Shown in pieces: positions 10,660-21,831 of a DNA stretch of 64,000 bases. Source of the DNA: Zygnema cylindricum. Taxonomy: Eukaryota; Streptophyta; Zygnematophyceae; Zygnematales; Zygnemataceae. The translations under genes and the position numbers were made by a program. The first letter of the stretch is position 1; every line of letters begins with the position of its first letter. The DNA lies in assembly GCA_037447655.1 (NCBI GenBank), contig JBBHKE010001244.1:415795-479794 (forward strand), written 5' to 3'. The notes under the pieces are model-generated. The model worked only from the letters and a program-made list of their open reading frames with translations. It was not told the DNA's origin and made no database searches.

Positions 10660-13600
10660 ATGGAAAAGTACTGTTTTCGACTTCCTTATTTTAAAATTTG
10701 TGTCATCCTCTTTTTGACATTTCTGTCAGGAACTTTTTGTGTCCTCCCTAATTTTGGTGAGCTATTGACTAACACTCTTTCTTCATTCCTCCATTCCTTT
10801 TTTCCATATTTTTTCATGTTTTTTCATGTTTTTTCATGTTTTTTCATATTTTTTCATATTTTTTCATTAATTTTTTTCATTTTTTTTCAGGCATTGTGTC
10901 TGTCTTATGAGCTCTTATTTTTAGTTTTTTCTTTTTTCACTTTTTTTGTTACAATGCCAATCTCACTCAATTTCTGACACCGATTCTATCCAAAGGTTAT
11001 TCAAATGTTCTTCAAAGGCAGTTTGAAAAATAAGTCGTTGTGATTTTCGTCGTGATGCAGTTACTGTTGAAATGTGTTTCGTACTTTTTAAGGTTTTCTT
11101 ACGATTTCTTAGGTTTTTCTAGGGTTTCAAAGGTTTTCTTAGGGTTTTCTAGGATTTTCTAGGGTTTTAGGGTTTTTTAGAGCCTTAAGAGTTTTGTATG
11201 GTTTTATAAGGGTTCAAAGGGTTTTTGTAGGGTGTTCCAGGATTACTAACACCAGGGTGTATTTAGTAAATTATTATTTTTACCTTGTCTTTTCTTTTTT
11301 TAAACCCCAGAGCTTAAAATTTGATGTACACCAACTTATCAGGGTAAAGACAAAAAACCAAAACACTTTTTTCTCACTATTAGCCCGTTTCGCCAAAGAA
11401 AACCTAAACCTCTTGTGACAGGTTGTCAGGCTGAATACATATTTGGGTGAGGATGGGGGGGAGGGAAGAGGGTGGGCAGGGGGGGAGGAGGGAGATGTGT
11501 GAGAGAGAGACAGTGAGAGAGAGAGAGATGGCGGGGGAGGGGGGAGGGGGAGAGGGAGGGGGAGAGGGAGGGGGAGGGTTGTTATTTACACATTTCTCTC
11601 TCTGCCCTCCGTCTCCCGCATTCTCTTTTGCTCTCTCTCTCTCTCCCCCACTCTCTTCTCTTTCTCCCTCACGACTCTTCCTCAACCTCTCTTTCTCACA
11701 CTCTGCCGCCTTCCCCTCCCTCCTCCCCTCCCTCTCTCCTCTCTTTCTTTCTCTCCATTTTTGCCTCCGCTCACGTCCGTTTCTCCTCTCTCTTTCTCTT
11801 TATCCTTTCAAAGCCTGACTGACTGTTCCACCTGTTTCCCTTTTTTGTTTTGACTTCTCTCGTATTTTTTTTTCTAGAGCCCCTATTAATCAATTGTGGA
11901 GGATCGGCCTATACCGACGACCAAGGATCTCTTTGGGCCGCAGATGTCGGTTTTCAGGCGGGCGAATCAAAAACTATTTCAAATGCAAGTTCTTACAATT
12001 TAAGTTCCCAGGATGCAGTATTACGGTATTTTTACCCTCGAGACTTCAGTTGTTATCATATCAACGTCCCTGTTGGGAGATACCTAATCCAAAGCGGTTT
12101 CGCGTATCGAAATATCGATAATTTATCCACTCCTCCTGAACTTTCTTTCTATGTCGAAGGAGTTTTAGTCCACCAAATTGCGTTGGGAGATTGGGAGGCG
12201 GAGAATTTCGGAGTTCTTTATAAAGAATCGATTGCCTATGTGAGGGATGGGACAGCCAGTATTTGTTTGTTGCCCTCAAAAGGACGAGCTCTTATCAGTT
12301 CTCTCCAAATCTTTCCTCAAGACGATTTTGCATATAACGGTTCCACTTTAAGTCAAACATCGTTTTTATCCACGCATATCCGAATAAATTGTGGTGGGTC
12401 TTCTTTGGGTCCCAGCCTCTACACCGGATATCGGTTGTGGATGCAAGATACGGCATCCCTTAGCAATAGTTTTGAGCATATTCACACAGAGGAAACCATA
12501 GTGGGTGTAGATGAACCTCCCGATTACTTACCGGCCGGGATTTTTCAATCGGGATTGGAAGCCGGGCCTTCGACCGTTATAAGTTATTCGTATTACTTTC
12601 AAGGTCTCTCTCATTTGAACGATTGGCTGGTTCGACTTTACTTTGCGGAAATAAAGGCAGATGTGAAAGTCGGTGAGCGAGTATTCGACATTCGAGTGAA
12701 CTCCCATCGACTTGACAATTTTGACATTTTGAAGAACACGAGCAATTTGCCATTTGTACCAACCTCGTTAATGATAATGTCTGATTTGACGTTACCAAGT
12801 TACACAACTCCGGCAAATATCATTATTAGCTTATCGAAAAGCGAAAACAGTCTGTACAATCCGTTAATTTCGGCTTTCGAAGTTTTCGAAGTTCTTCCGG
12901 CAGGACCCGCCATTCGCGACGTGGAAGCCGGTACCGCCTTTTTTGTCTTATTCTAGTTCTTTTGTCAGGTTCGCTTGTTTTCGGGGAGGTTGGGAGGCTT
13001 TTTTGTGCGTTTTTTGTTTGGAGGGATGGTTTGCCTGTTTTTTGGGACCTCTTTGACTTTCCCTCTCTCTCTCTCCCTCTCATTCTCTCTCTCCCTCTCT
13101 CCCCCCCCCCTCTCTCTCTCTCTGCAGAGCTGATTGGGCGTCCTTCCGCCAATGAGGGACTGACAGCTGGCGCTGTGGCAGCCATTTGTCTGGCGGCTCT
13201 GGGGGGTGTAGTGGCGGTAGGAGGGGTGGCGGGATGTGCTATAATGTGGAGGAGCGAGAGGACGATGAGGGCAGATAGAGGGAGAGAGAGGGAGGAGTGG
13301 GGAGAGGAGTGGGTGGATGACCTGTTGGAGGATTGGAGAGACGACTGGGAAGAGGACGAGGTAGAGGAGGGAGATTTGGAAGAAGGAGAGGGGGAAGGAA
13401 GGGATAGAAGGGAGGAGAGAGGGGAAGGGGAGAGTACAGAGGGAGATGGCGGAGGAAGGAGAGATGGAGGCCGAGAGGCCGAGGGGGTGGAGGAGGTGGA
13501 GATTAGGGCGGAAGGAGAGGGAAGTGGGTCAGGAAGTGGAAGGAATGAAGGACGAAGAGGAGGTAGAGGAGGACGAGGAAGAGGAAGGAGGAGGAGGGTG

Positions 13601-13971
13601 GATATGGAGGAAGGTGAGTAAGAAAGTGGAGAGGAAAGACAAAGAAAAATGTGAATGGGAGAGGTGTAAAGATGCAATGTTGAGTTTATGGGGCAGAGGG
13701 AGGGAGGAAAGACATTGAGAAGACTGATGAAAGTCGAGGTAGTGAAGGGTACAGAGGACTAGGAGGGATAGAGGGACTAGAAGGGATGCAAAAATGGAGG
13801 GAAAGTGGAGGAAGAAGAGGAGGATAGAAAAAGAAGGTCAAAGAGCAAGGAGAGGCAGGCAAAAATAAGGAATGAGTTGGGCATTGAAATGTTGCATTTG
13901 AGAGTTAGTCAGTCTCTCTCTCTCCCTTCTCTCTCTCTCACTCTCTCTCACTCTCCCTCTCTCTCACTCTC

Positions 13972-14003
<32 letters not shown>

Positions 14004-14225
14004 GGTATTTTTTCTTATGCTTTCTTCTTGTATTACCATCCTCCCTATCTGCAATTGCTTCCCTTTCCCTTTCCCTCTCGCTCTCCCTCTCCCTCTCCTT
14101 CTTTTCCAGGCTATTACTTGGAACGGTCGGAATCACAGAGACCGTTGGTGGTAACTGAAGAACAGTCAATTCCCGTTCCAACGGAAAGATGGAGACCTCG
14201 CCTTGAAGGTTCCCCTTTACCCTAA
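10660..14225 (+). CDS. Malectin-like receptor protein without kinase domain
   Basis: Four exons, all joined in phase 1: 10660-10756, 11878-12930, 13128-13613 and 14110-14225, totalling 1752 nt (583 residues plus TAA). Exon 1 encodes a signal peptide (MEKYCFRLPYFKICVILFLT, cleavage probably near FCVLPNF) and ends G|gtgagc. Exon 2 holds two malectin-like domains, each starting INCGG (about residues 36-200 and 210-380). The second has DWLVRLYFAEI, GERVFDIRVN and an ending like NPLISAFEVFEVLP, typical of plant malectin-like receptors, which bind cell-wall carbohydrate or peptide ligands. Exon 3 gives one transmembrane helix (GLTAGAVAAICLAALGGVV onward), then a long tail of Glu, Asp, Arg and Gly. 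Exon 4 ends YYLERSESQRPLVV...LEGSPLP. No kinase follows, so it resembles a receptor-like protein that would need a partner kinase. Introns are rich in CT tracts. Confidence 0.85.
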
Positions 14226-14331
14226 TTAGTATGAATAGGGCTCGTGTTAGAGGTCCCACTGTATTCTCCATCTTTATGTGCATATATATGCATATAGATA
14301 TATCAACCAGTATATTGAAGTATTTTAATGT

Positions 14332-14337
14332 AATAAA
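14332..14337 (+). promoter_or_regulatory. Polyadenylation signal AATAAA
   Basis: AATAAA about 107 bp after the TAA of the malectin-like gene, in an AT-rich 3' region. The position fits a poly(A) signal for that transcript. Confidence 0.45.
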
Positions 14338-14349
14338 TTTGTAAATCGG

Positions 14350-14586
14350 TCACCGTTAATCACACTGTGAATTGCTTTTTGTGTTTACACCACAAATTTG
14401 GTCTTGGTTATTTTTGCCCTCTGAACATAAATTTGCGTTTTTAATACGAATTTCTTTATTTTTAACGCTATTTTGTGAAGTGGTTTTATATCGTCTTTGT
14501 TGCTTGGACTAAATTATAACTAAGAACACTAGAATAACCCCACGCTGTATATTTGTTTAACCCAAATAGCGAGTCCCAATGTAGTG
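14350..14586. mobile_element. Diverged H-type MITE
   Basis: The segment from CACCGTTAATCACACTGTGAA to AATAGCGAGTCCCAATGTAG matches the element at 44320-44534 along its interior (TTGCTTGGACTAAATTATAA, CCCCACGCTGTATATTTGTT). The ends are eroded. Confidence 0.4.
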
Positions 14587-14599
14587 TGGATTTGAATTG

Positions 14600-15750
14600 T
14601 GAGAATTGTCGCTGTTTTGTGATTATCGTCTTTGGTGATGGTTTTTAAATATGTGAGAATTGAATTGAAATTTATGTCCAAAACAAGCAAATGATACAAA
14701 TTACATGGTAACGTTGAGTTTTAAGTGGGAACTGCTTTTTGACTCTCCTTGTGTTTTATTTTATTTTTTTGCCCTTTTGTCTTTTTTTGAGGCAGGTCTA
14801 TCCTCATATTATTAATGTGGAACTTTTTCGTTTGAGGAGAAATCGGCACTGCTTTGTGTGGAGAATAAAATGTAAAAAATATTTTATATTAAATGTAATA
14901 TATTAAAAGAAACTGATGACATAAAGTCGACCCAACCTTCTCCGGTTTTTTTTTTTTTTCCTTCTTCCCCGTTTCTTGTTTGAGCATGTTTTTGAAATAC
15001 CTGTTTTCAAAAGAAAAGCTTGACTATTAAAATTGTGTTTGAAAAAGATAAAATTATGGTTAATTGTGGAAACGTGAATTGTCTTGAAAGAAAAAGACGA
15101 GCAATGAATTAGAAAGTTTGCGATCGACCTGAAGGAAAGCACAAAATTTAAAAACCTCTTTGCTTTTTTTTTTTTTTTTTTTAACAAGAGTCCATAGAAT
15201 TCGAGTTGTTCCTTTTGATAGACTCAACCTTTCATGTAGTTACCTTGGATAACCGACAGATTTTATTTATTTATTTATTGAGCCCCCAAATGTAAATAAA
15301 TGAAAGACTAATTGTAATTATTGAGAAGATGGACATTTTGTTTTGTTTTACGTGATGTCTTATTCCCTTTTTTTTCCCCAAAGATTTATAATGTTTTTGA
15401 TATCATTTTTTTTTTTTGGAAAAAATGAAAATATTTTGGTTTATGGACCCAATTCTCCAAACTTTTTGAGAGAGAAATAAACTTTACTTCTCGTCTTATT
15501 TCTCCCAAAGCCTAGTTGAGATATCGCAAATAAAGCGATATTAATTAGTAAATAAATTAGCGATATTAAATCAGACTTCCAACATTTTAGGTAAAAATAT
15601 AGTTATCACTCGGCCAATTTCAAAAAAAAAAAGTTTTAATTTTGGACCCATTCAGATACATACAAAAAAGGGGTACGAGTATTGAATAGTATTTTCACAT
15701 GTTGTGAGGTTCTTCTCTCGGCTAGTGCACTGCTGCCGCGGGACATTAGA
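14600..15750. other. AT-rich intergenic stretch, no gene
   Basis: Long A and T runs (for example 14948-14962, 15166-15181), a (TTTA)n run near 15262-15280, and no frame with protein-like composition or splice pairing. Confidence 0.4.
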
Positions 15751-15756
15751 AATCAT

Positions 15757-15902
15757 GTTCCCTCTACACCACTCATCGTTAATTCGGTCGAAACTTTTTC
15801 TGGCCATAAATCACAAAATAGAGTTCACAACATTATTTAAGGACGTGGACTAAAATATGCCACGTCTCCTTGCACTAAATTAATGTTATTAATTTAAATT
15901 TC
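15757..15902. mobile_element. Left part of an H-type MITE split by hAT-A'
   Basis: CACCACTCATCGTTAATTCGG followed by TTTAAGGACGTGGACTAAAA and GCCACGTCTCCTTGCACTAAA parallels the elements at 46790-46980 and 49636-49833. The expected right end (GGTAATGATGTATGTC-like) appears after 16780, beyond the hAT-A' insertion. Confidence 0.45.
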
Positions 15903-16779
15903 TAGTGTTGTGTATCGGTAAAAAAATTATCGCGATAACACTGATATCGATAGTTATCGGGTATCGAGCGGTCAAAGGTCCCGGTATATCTGTACTTTCT
16001 GTACTTTCTTTCCGTTAAACTGAACAGGAAATTTACGGGAAATGTATAGTGGTTTACGGGAAATGTACGGACTTTGACGAAAAAACACATTGCACTTTGT
16101 AGTACTTTCTGGCCGCTTAACTGAACAGAAATTTTACTGGAACGTACGACATTATACCGACAAACTGTTGATCATGGAACGCTAAAAGGACGACGGACAC
16201 AGAGTACAACGGACGCAAAAAAACATTATGCACGCCACCGGAATCGAACAGACGACTTTCAATGAGAAAATACGAGCGGACGGCTAGGGTGAGTGTCGGT
16301 ATCCCGGAATGGCTCTTTTGGCCGCTTATCCCAAAAAAGCCGACGGATTGACACGTGGCAGGTTTCTTGTGGATCCTAAGGAACAAAGGGATAAAGCCAT
16401 GACGTCGGATGTGAAAGGTACATCGTCTTAACTGGAGCCGTACTAAACCGTACATATTCTATGTTGGCTACTGTACTTTCGGCTTGTACAAAGGATCTGA
16501 TTGATATGCACCTTAGTAGATAGGGGGTTGTGAGTAGGGCGCGTCGGGGGAATAACACTTACAGTTGAGTGAACTGGCCGTACATTTATCTGTACGGTCC
16601 GTACATATATCGCCGATAGTTATCGATATTGGTGTTATCGCCGATAATAATCGATAAATATCGATTATTTATCGTTGATAACACCGATAACGATATATCT
16701 TACCAATATATCGATTATCGGCTACCCAAAAAAAGGCCCATATCGGTTATCGGCAAATCCTTACCGATTCACAACACTA
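15903..16779. mobile_element. hAT-A' element, full-length
   Basis: Termini TAGTGTTGTGTATCGGTAA and TTACCGATTCACAACACTA are inverted repeats, and the adjacent 200 bp on each side is full of TATCGATA/GCCGATAA palindromes. Two internal frames (16117-16455 and 16376-16558) are not recognisable. Unlike the hAT-A copies I do not see a clear 8-bp duplication (TAAATTTC on the left, GTTTTTTG on the right). Confidence 0.65.
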
Positions 16780-16789
16780 GTTTTTTGGC

Positions 16790-17590
16790 TGGTAATGATG
16801 TATGTCAGAGGTCGCAAATGGTCAACCGAAACCGTGACAGATTGTTAACTGACCGCCCGCGCCGGATCCGGAACGGATTCGGTGCCAAATTTTGGTGGTC
16901 GGCCGGTTACGGTCGGTTGATTCACTAGAAAAAAAAAAGTCGGTTACGGTCGATCAACCAAAAAACCAAAAAAAAAAGAAAATTTTGTTTCGTCCCTATA
17001 AGCCAAAATTCTCGTACTTTGTACTCTTTGGTATCGTGAAAGTACGTGACATCATGATTAGCGTCAGAAATCTGACACAGTACTGTAGTAACGCTATTCA
17101 TTTCACAAATCTTAGGGAACGCGACAAAGCGTCGCAAATCTGACACGATAATAACACTATTCAAATCACAAATCTTAAGGAACTCGACAAATCGTAATTA
17201 TTGGCTTATTCATACCTCGTACATTAATTAATTTTGTACTTTTTCGGTTATGGGCGGGCACGGTTTGTCGCGAGAAATTTAGTTTCGGTTAAATTTTATT
17301 TTTGTAAACGTCGGTCGGTTAACGGTTAACAATTTTGGAGCGTGACATAACTCGGTCGGACGTCGGTAACTCAGATTTTGAAAAAAAAAAACGGACGGTT
17401 TCGGTTATGTAAAATTTTTACTTTTGCGACCTCTGACGTAAGGTACGAATTTACCGTGTATTTATCTGTCGATTATTGGTAGCAATTAAAGTATTAAGGC
17501 TTATCTTAAATATCGATAGTTATCAAATTTTCATGGTCCCGCTACTGTAGCCGTAACACTGATGCTGCGATTTATCGACCTTGAATTTGG
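16790..17590. other. Unclassified repeat-like DNA, no gene
   Basis: Rich in CGGTTACGGTCGGTT and related motifs (16905-16955, 17240-17420), and two near-copies of a TCTGACACGATAA/AACGCTATTCA segment around 17075-17175. It looks like decayed transposon DNA. No protein-like frame. Confidence 0.35.
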
Positions 17591-17592
17591 AT

Positions 17593-17979
17593 CACCTTGA
17601 ATCGCTATTAGTAGTCTTGGGTATCGGGTAGTTTCATATCGCGATAATTTCGATATTCGATATATCGAATATCGATCGAGCAAAGTCCTCGATATATCGT
17701 ACCAAGACCAACATAAATTATCGCGATATATATCGCAAAAATAGGGTGCCCGTACAGGTACCGTACAGGTAAAGTACGGTAAGCTGTACACAAAATTAAA
17801 TCGGAAAAAAAAATATCCGGATATTTAGCTTCTCCGTACATGGTCTCGATATATCGATTATCGGTTTCCTAAAATTCGATATATATCAAATATCGGCAAT
17901 AGGTCCTCGATACCCAGCACTAGCTATTAGGGTTGATGTTACACTAATTAATCTTTAAGGCTAATAACGATGAATGGTG
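17593..17979. mobile_element. Small MITE split by hAT-A copy 2
   Basis: The left end CACCTTGAATCGCTATTAG and right end CTAATAACGATGAATGGTG (then TA) belong to one short MITE of about 70-80 bp of own sequence. The hAT-A insertion at 17612 lies inside its left terminus. Confidence 0.6.
17612..17922. mobile_element. hAT-A element, copy 2, perfect 8-bp target duplication
   Basis: 311 bp, from TAGTCTTGGGTATCGGG to CGATACCCAGCACTA, flanked by GCTATTAG at 17604-17611 and 17923-17930. The interior is only the two AT-rich, palindrome-filled arms with a short spacer, so this is a deletion derivative of the 8793-10356 type. Confidence 0.85.
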
Positions 17980-18034
17980 TAGTTGCCGACAACAATTTTC
18001 ATGCGCGTAGTTGCCGACAACAATTTTCATGCGC
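17979..18034 (+). repeat. Perfect 28-bp tandem duplication
   Basis: GTAGTTGCCGACAACAATTT plus TCATGCGC occurs twice back to back (17979-18006, 18007-18034) with no mismatch, starting at the right edge of the MITE. Confidence 0.8.
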
Positions 18035-18229
18035 AGCAATGTAGATCAAAATAGCGAGCGACCATTGAATTACGTAATCACTTAGACAAGGTACCTTGTA
18101 CTTAATTGTGTGCACGTTTACGTTCGGGTTCTGGGTCCGAGGCCCAAGGTTCATGGTTGCAAGCCACACAAAGTTTTTTGACACTTCGGTTTGATGAGTT
18201 TACACCTGCCTTACATCTTTGTGTTTGTA

Positions 18230-18630
18230 TTTGCCCCACCCTCCAATTCTAAGGCGCCCACATTGTGTTTGGAACGCACCTATTGATCAGGAAGGGATTC
18301 TTTTACTTTGTTGCTCACATTGAGGAGAACATACTGTTGCGTTTGATTTTGGTGCGTAATAGAATTGTTGCGGTTGGCACCGAAGCTAGGTACACTGAGA
18401 AACTTGAGGTTTCTTAGGTACTCCACCTCGTACCTATTCTAGAATATTCTGTAGTCCTCGAGTTGACTTGGTTGGCTTTCATGCGCGGGTATAAGAGGAC
18501 CTTTGTTGATGAGTTATGTATGAATTTGACCCAACCATGTTTCTTTTGGGCGACATTGCACACGTGCGTGGCCGCTCAAGATGCATCAACTTCCACAAAA
18601 AGAGATTACGCTCATCGGAACCGGTAGGTC
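18230..18630 (+). pseudogene. Decayed protein of unknown family, copy 1
   Basis: The frame reads HIVFGTHLLIRKGFFYFVAH, then IEENILLRLILVRNRIVAVG and ARYTEKLEVS, a stop, then VPILEYSVVLELTWLAFMRG, KRTFVDELCMNLTQPCFFWA and CVAAQDASTSTKRDYAHRN before the next stop. More than 110 codons carry a single internal stop, so this looks like a broken coding sequence. Segments resemble the decayed frame at 52147-52800 (NWLYFVS, VAELDAAKERVYAKRDAT). I do not recognise the family. Confidence 0.4.
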
Positions 18631-18639
18631 AATTTGATT

Positions 18640-19360
18640 GATTTACAACATTAGATTTTTGACACTTTGTACAAGTTTTTTGACGAATTCCCGCACAATT
18701 GTACGAGGAATACATTTGATTCTAGGGGTTCGAGGAGTCCTCCACTGGCCTTCTCTCTATTTTTTACCTTCAACTTTATTGATCGACCGTCAATGAGCAC
18801 AAGCCGCGGCTCTCCCTTGATGAAACTCGGTGACAAATGACAGGTGTGGCCACCATATCTTCTACCAAGAGATCCAATCCACATCTAGGTTCATCGGGGT
18901 TGTGAACCTTAGTTTGTTAGGGTTCTGGGTTGTCATGTAGTGTAGGTTTTTTCTCTTTGTGTGTAGTCATCTATGGTAATTTTAATTAGTTTCGGTGGTT
19001 ATTGGCTTTATTTCGCGATGGCTTTTTCGTTTGTTCTCTATGCCTTTGCCTATTTTATCTTGACTCTTATAATCTTTAAATGTTTTTTTTTTTATTTTTT
19101 TTGCCTTTGCCTATTTTATCTTGACCCTCGTTATCTTTTTACCTCATTTATACTCGAATGGTTTTTCATCTCAAGGTTTGCAATAAGTTTGCTTTTCTAT
19201 CTGTGTTTACACCTTTTCTTCGGACCTTCAAAACGTAGAAAAAAGGCTATGTGCTTTCTTTGGGATGGCCTCTTTTCGATCCAATGATAATACAATAATA
19301 AAAAAGCACGATGGACCGTGCTTGTATTTTTTCAGTTTTGGCCATGCCACCCCTTTTGTA
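18640..19360. other. No gene supported
   Basis: T-rich sequence; an open frame at 18973-19287 is an artefact of Phe/Leu/Tyr-rich low complexity. Probably continuation of the decayed element at 18230. Confidence 0.3.
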
Positions 19361-19406
19361 CCCCGGGACTCAGATGGTTTACCATCGAGCTTTTTAATTC
19401 AGCCTG
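19361..19406 (+). repeat. Dispersed 44-bp repeat, copy 3
   Basis: CCCCGGGACTCAGATGGTTT followed by ACCATCGAGCTTTTTAATTC. Same core as 5821-5864 and 7297-7336; a truncated hAT-A' end starts 6 bp later. Confidence 0.6.
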
Positions 19407-19411
19407 TTATC

Positions 19412-19655
19412 TAGTGTTGTGTATCGGTAAGGATTTGCCGATAACCGATATGGGCCTTTTTTCGGGTTGTCGATAATCGATTTATTGGTACGACATATCG
19501 CTATCGGTGTTATCGCCGATAATTAACCGATATTATCGGTTGTTTATCGGCGATTACACCGATATCGATAACTATGGGCGATAACTGTACGGACCGTACA
19601 GATAAATGTACGGCCAGTACACTCAACTGTACGTGTAATTCCCCGGACGCGCTGT
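19412..19655. mobile_element. hAT-A' end fragment
   Basis: TAGTGTTGTGTATCGGTAAG and the following 240 bp match, in inverted order, the right arm of the element at 15903-16779 (including the GTACGGACCGTACAGATAAA and TGTACGGCCAGTACACTCAA segments). The match stops near GGACGCGCTGTGG; there is no second terminus. Confidence 0.6.
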
Positions 19656-19929
19656 GGACCCCCTTCCCCCCCGATTTCGGTAAAATTGCAATATTTCTTT
19701 AATTATTTCTAATTTAAGGGGGTTTTACTTCGGTTCCACGCTCCCATACCCGTCCATAATGTCTTTTTGACTGTTTTTTTTTTTGCAAGGTTAGTTACGC
19801 CCTCATATCACTTCCATTGTTTGTCTATATTGGTTTTTTACTTTAATGCATTTTCAATCCATTTTAAAAACGATCCGCAATAAGGTCGGGCAAAATAAAT
19901 ACATAATTTGAAATTTGGACTGACATTAA

Positions 19930-21170
19930 AACAGGATTTCAGCCCTGCGATTTAGCACTAAATCTTGGAAATTAAATTCAGCGCAACACTGATTTTAAGC
20001 ACGATTTAAAGCATTATATTTAGTGCGATATGATATTTTAAAGCATTGAATTTTATCACCATAATTGAGCAATGAATTTCAATGTAGGAATGGATCGTGC
20101 ACTAACAATGGATTTTGACACTGAATTTCATTGCCGCACTAAACTTGAAATTTAATACGTTTTTGTAACAGTAAATGTAAGCACTGAATTTCAGCACTGA
20201 AATTCGGCTCAACACTAAATTTTAGTGCACCACTGTATTGCAGCGATACGTTTACCCTCTGGAATTTAGCACTGTATTTTAGTGTACCACTAAATTTGCG
20301 CACTAGATTTGAGCACTGGACATCAGCATTTAAATTGAGTGCAGGACTGGATTTTAGTACTAAAATTTAGCACTGTAATTCAACTCTAAATTCCAGCACC
20401 AAACTTTAGAATCTTCAATCCTAAATTTCAGTGCAACACTAGATTTCAGCACAAAAATTTTGAAGATGCTTTTAGCACTGGAATCCAGTGCAGCAAGGTT
20501 TTTAATACTGAATTTGAACACAGAAAAGGTTTAAGCACTAAATGTGAGCACTGAAATTCAGCACTATATTTGCGCACTCAGTTTTAGCACTGTATTTTAG
20601 CACTCGGCGCTTTACTTTACCACTGAAATTTAACAATGAAGTTTTGTCGTGAGATTTAGCACTGAACTTCTCTAATTCAAGACTGAATTCCACAACTGAA
20701 TTTCAGCACAACACTAAATTTCGACACTGAATCTTAGCACTTGATTTTAGCTCTAAAATTCAGTGCGCACCGTTTTCTAGGTCTGAATTAGTGCCGAACG
20801 GTTCATCACTAAATTTAAGCACTTTATTAATTATTAATTACTTTATTAATTTTATAAATATTAATTACTCTATTTATTATTAATTACTTTACTACTTAAG
20901 CACTGAAATTCATCATAGTACCCTGCATTGAAATTTTCCACCGAAATTCAATACAGTATTTTAGTGTAGCACTGGTTTGGCAGTGCATTTTAGCAATGAA
21001 ATTTAGTGCGACACTTACCACTCAGATTCAAAACTAAATTTTAGTGTAGGGATTCTAGCACAGGAGTTACTATCATGGAAATTTAGTGCACACTAAATTC
21101 TAGCACTGGAATTTACCGCAAAAATCCGACACTATATTTAAACACTAAATTCCGAATTCAAAATTTTGAA
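19930..21170 (+). repeat. Degenerate 12-13-bp satellite (GCACTGAATTTCA)
   Basis: About 1.2 kb of imperfect units such as TTTAGCACTGAATTTCAGC, GCACTAAATTTCAGCACTG and TTTTAGTGCACCACTAAAT. Spacing is loose and units vary, so the array is old. An AT-rich interruption sits at 20824-20900. Stops occur in all frames, so it is not coding. Confidence 0.8.
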
Positions 21171-21179
21171 TCTCTTCTA

Positions 21180-21828
21180 CCTCTTCACCAAAAATTGTCT
21201 GTGTCCCATCCTCCTCTCCTCTTACAATGGTTCTTTCTTTTTCCTGATAATCCATCAGAATGAATAAATAAATATTTTTACTATTTTATAAAAAACTAAT
21301 ATTTCCTCAAGTAAGTGCCCCTGAATTTTTAAGATGGTGGCAGTAGGTTGCGGTAAATGGCGGCAGTTTGACAGATGTGTTTGTCTGCTCTGTTCGTCTG
21401 TACGTCTGTTTTCCGAAAAAGTTTGATTAAAAAAGTTACAATGTAATTTAATTTTTTCGTTTCGCTACTAAAGTTTTAGAACTATAAGGGAATTGATCAT
21501 GACAGTGACTGTTTTGGTTGCGCACAGTCACTTAAGTCACTTTTTCAAAAAGTGTACGTTGGAAGTACATATTGGTACGTTGGAAGTACCGTTGAGTACA
21601 AATTTGACGGTCAATCGGTTGGACAACTTTGACTTTCAAAATATTGTTTCAACCGCTTAAAATTTTGTCGCGCTTGCGAACGTCGACCGTCATAACAAAA
21701 TTAGCGATTCACACGGCCGACGAACGTCGACGAACGTTTACGGTAACAAAACTGCGGCAACCACATGTAAGTAAAAGTGTTGCACACAGTCACTTTTTGT
21801 CGTTACCTGAGCTCCACGGTGAGAGCAC
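21180..21828. other. Unassigned stretch between satellite and C element
   Basis: Contains AAGTGTACGTTGGAAGTACAT and a near-repeat of it 20 bp on, plus GTCGACGAACG motifs at 21680-21735. No gene seen. Confidence 0.3.
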
Positions 21829-21831
21829 TTA

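Noticed and set aside
11404-11822. Open frames of 60-120 codons on both strands before the malectin exon
   Set aside because: They come from GGGAGG and CTCT tracts in intron 1 and have only low-complexity composition.
12826-13677. A 283-codon minus-strand frame opposite the malectin gene
   Set aside because: It is Ser/Pro/Leu low complexity antisense to the charged tail exon and CT tracts; the plus-strand model has splice phases and domains.
16117-16558. Possible transposase frames inside hAT-A'
   Set aside because: No hATC or DDE-type motif and not conserved in the other copies; too short.
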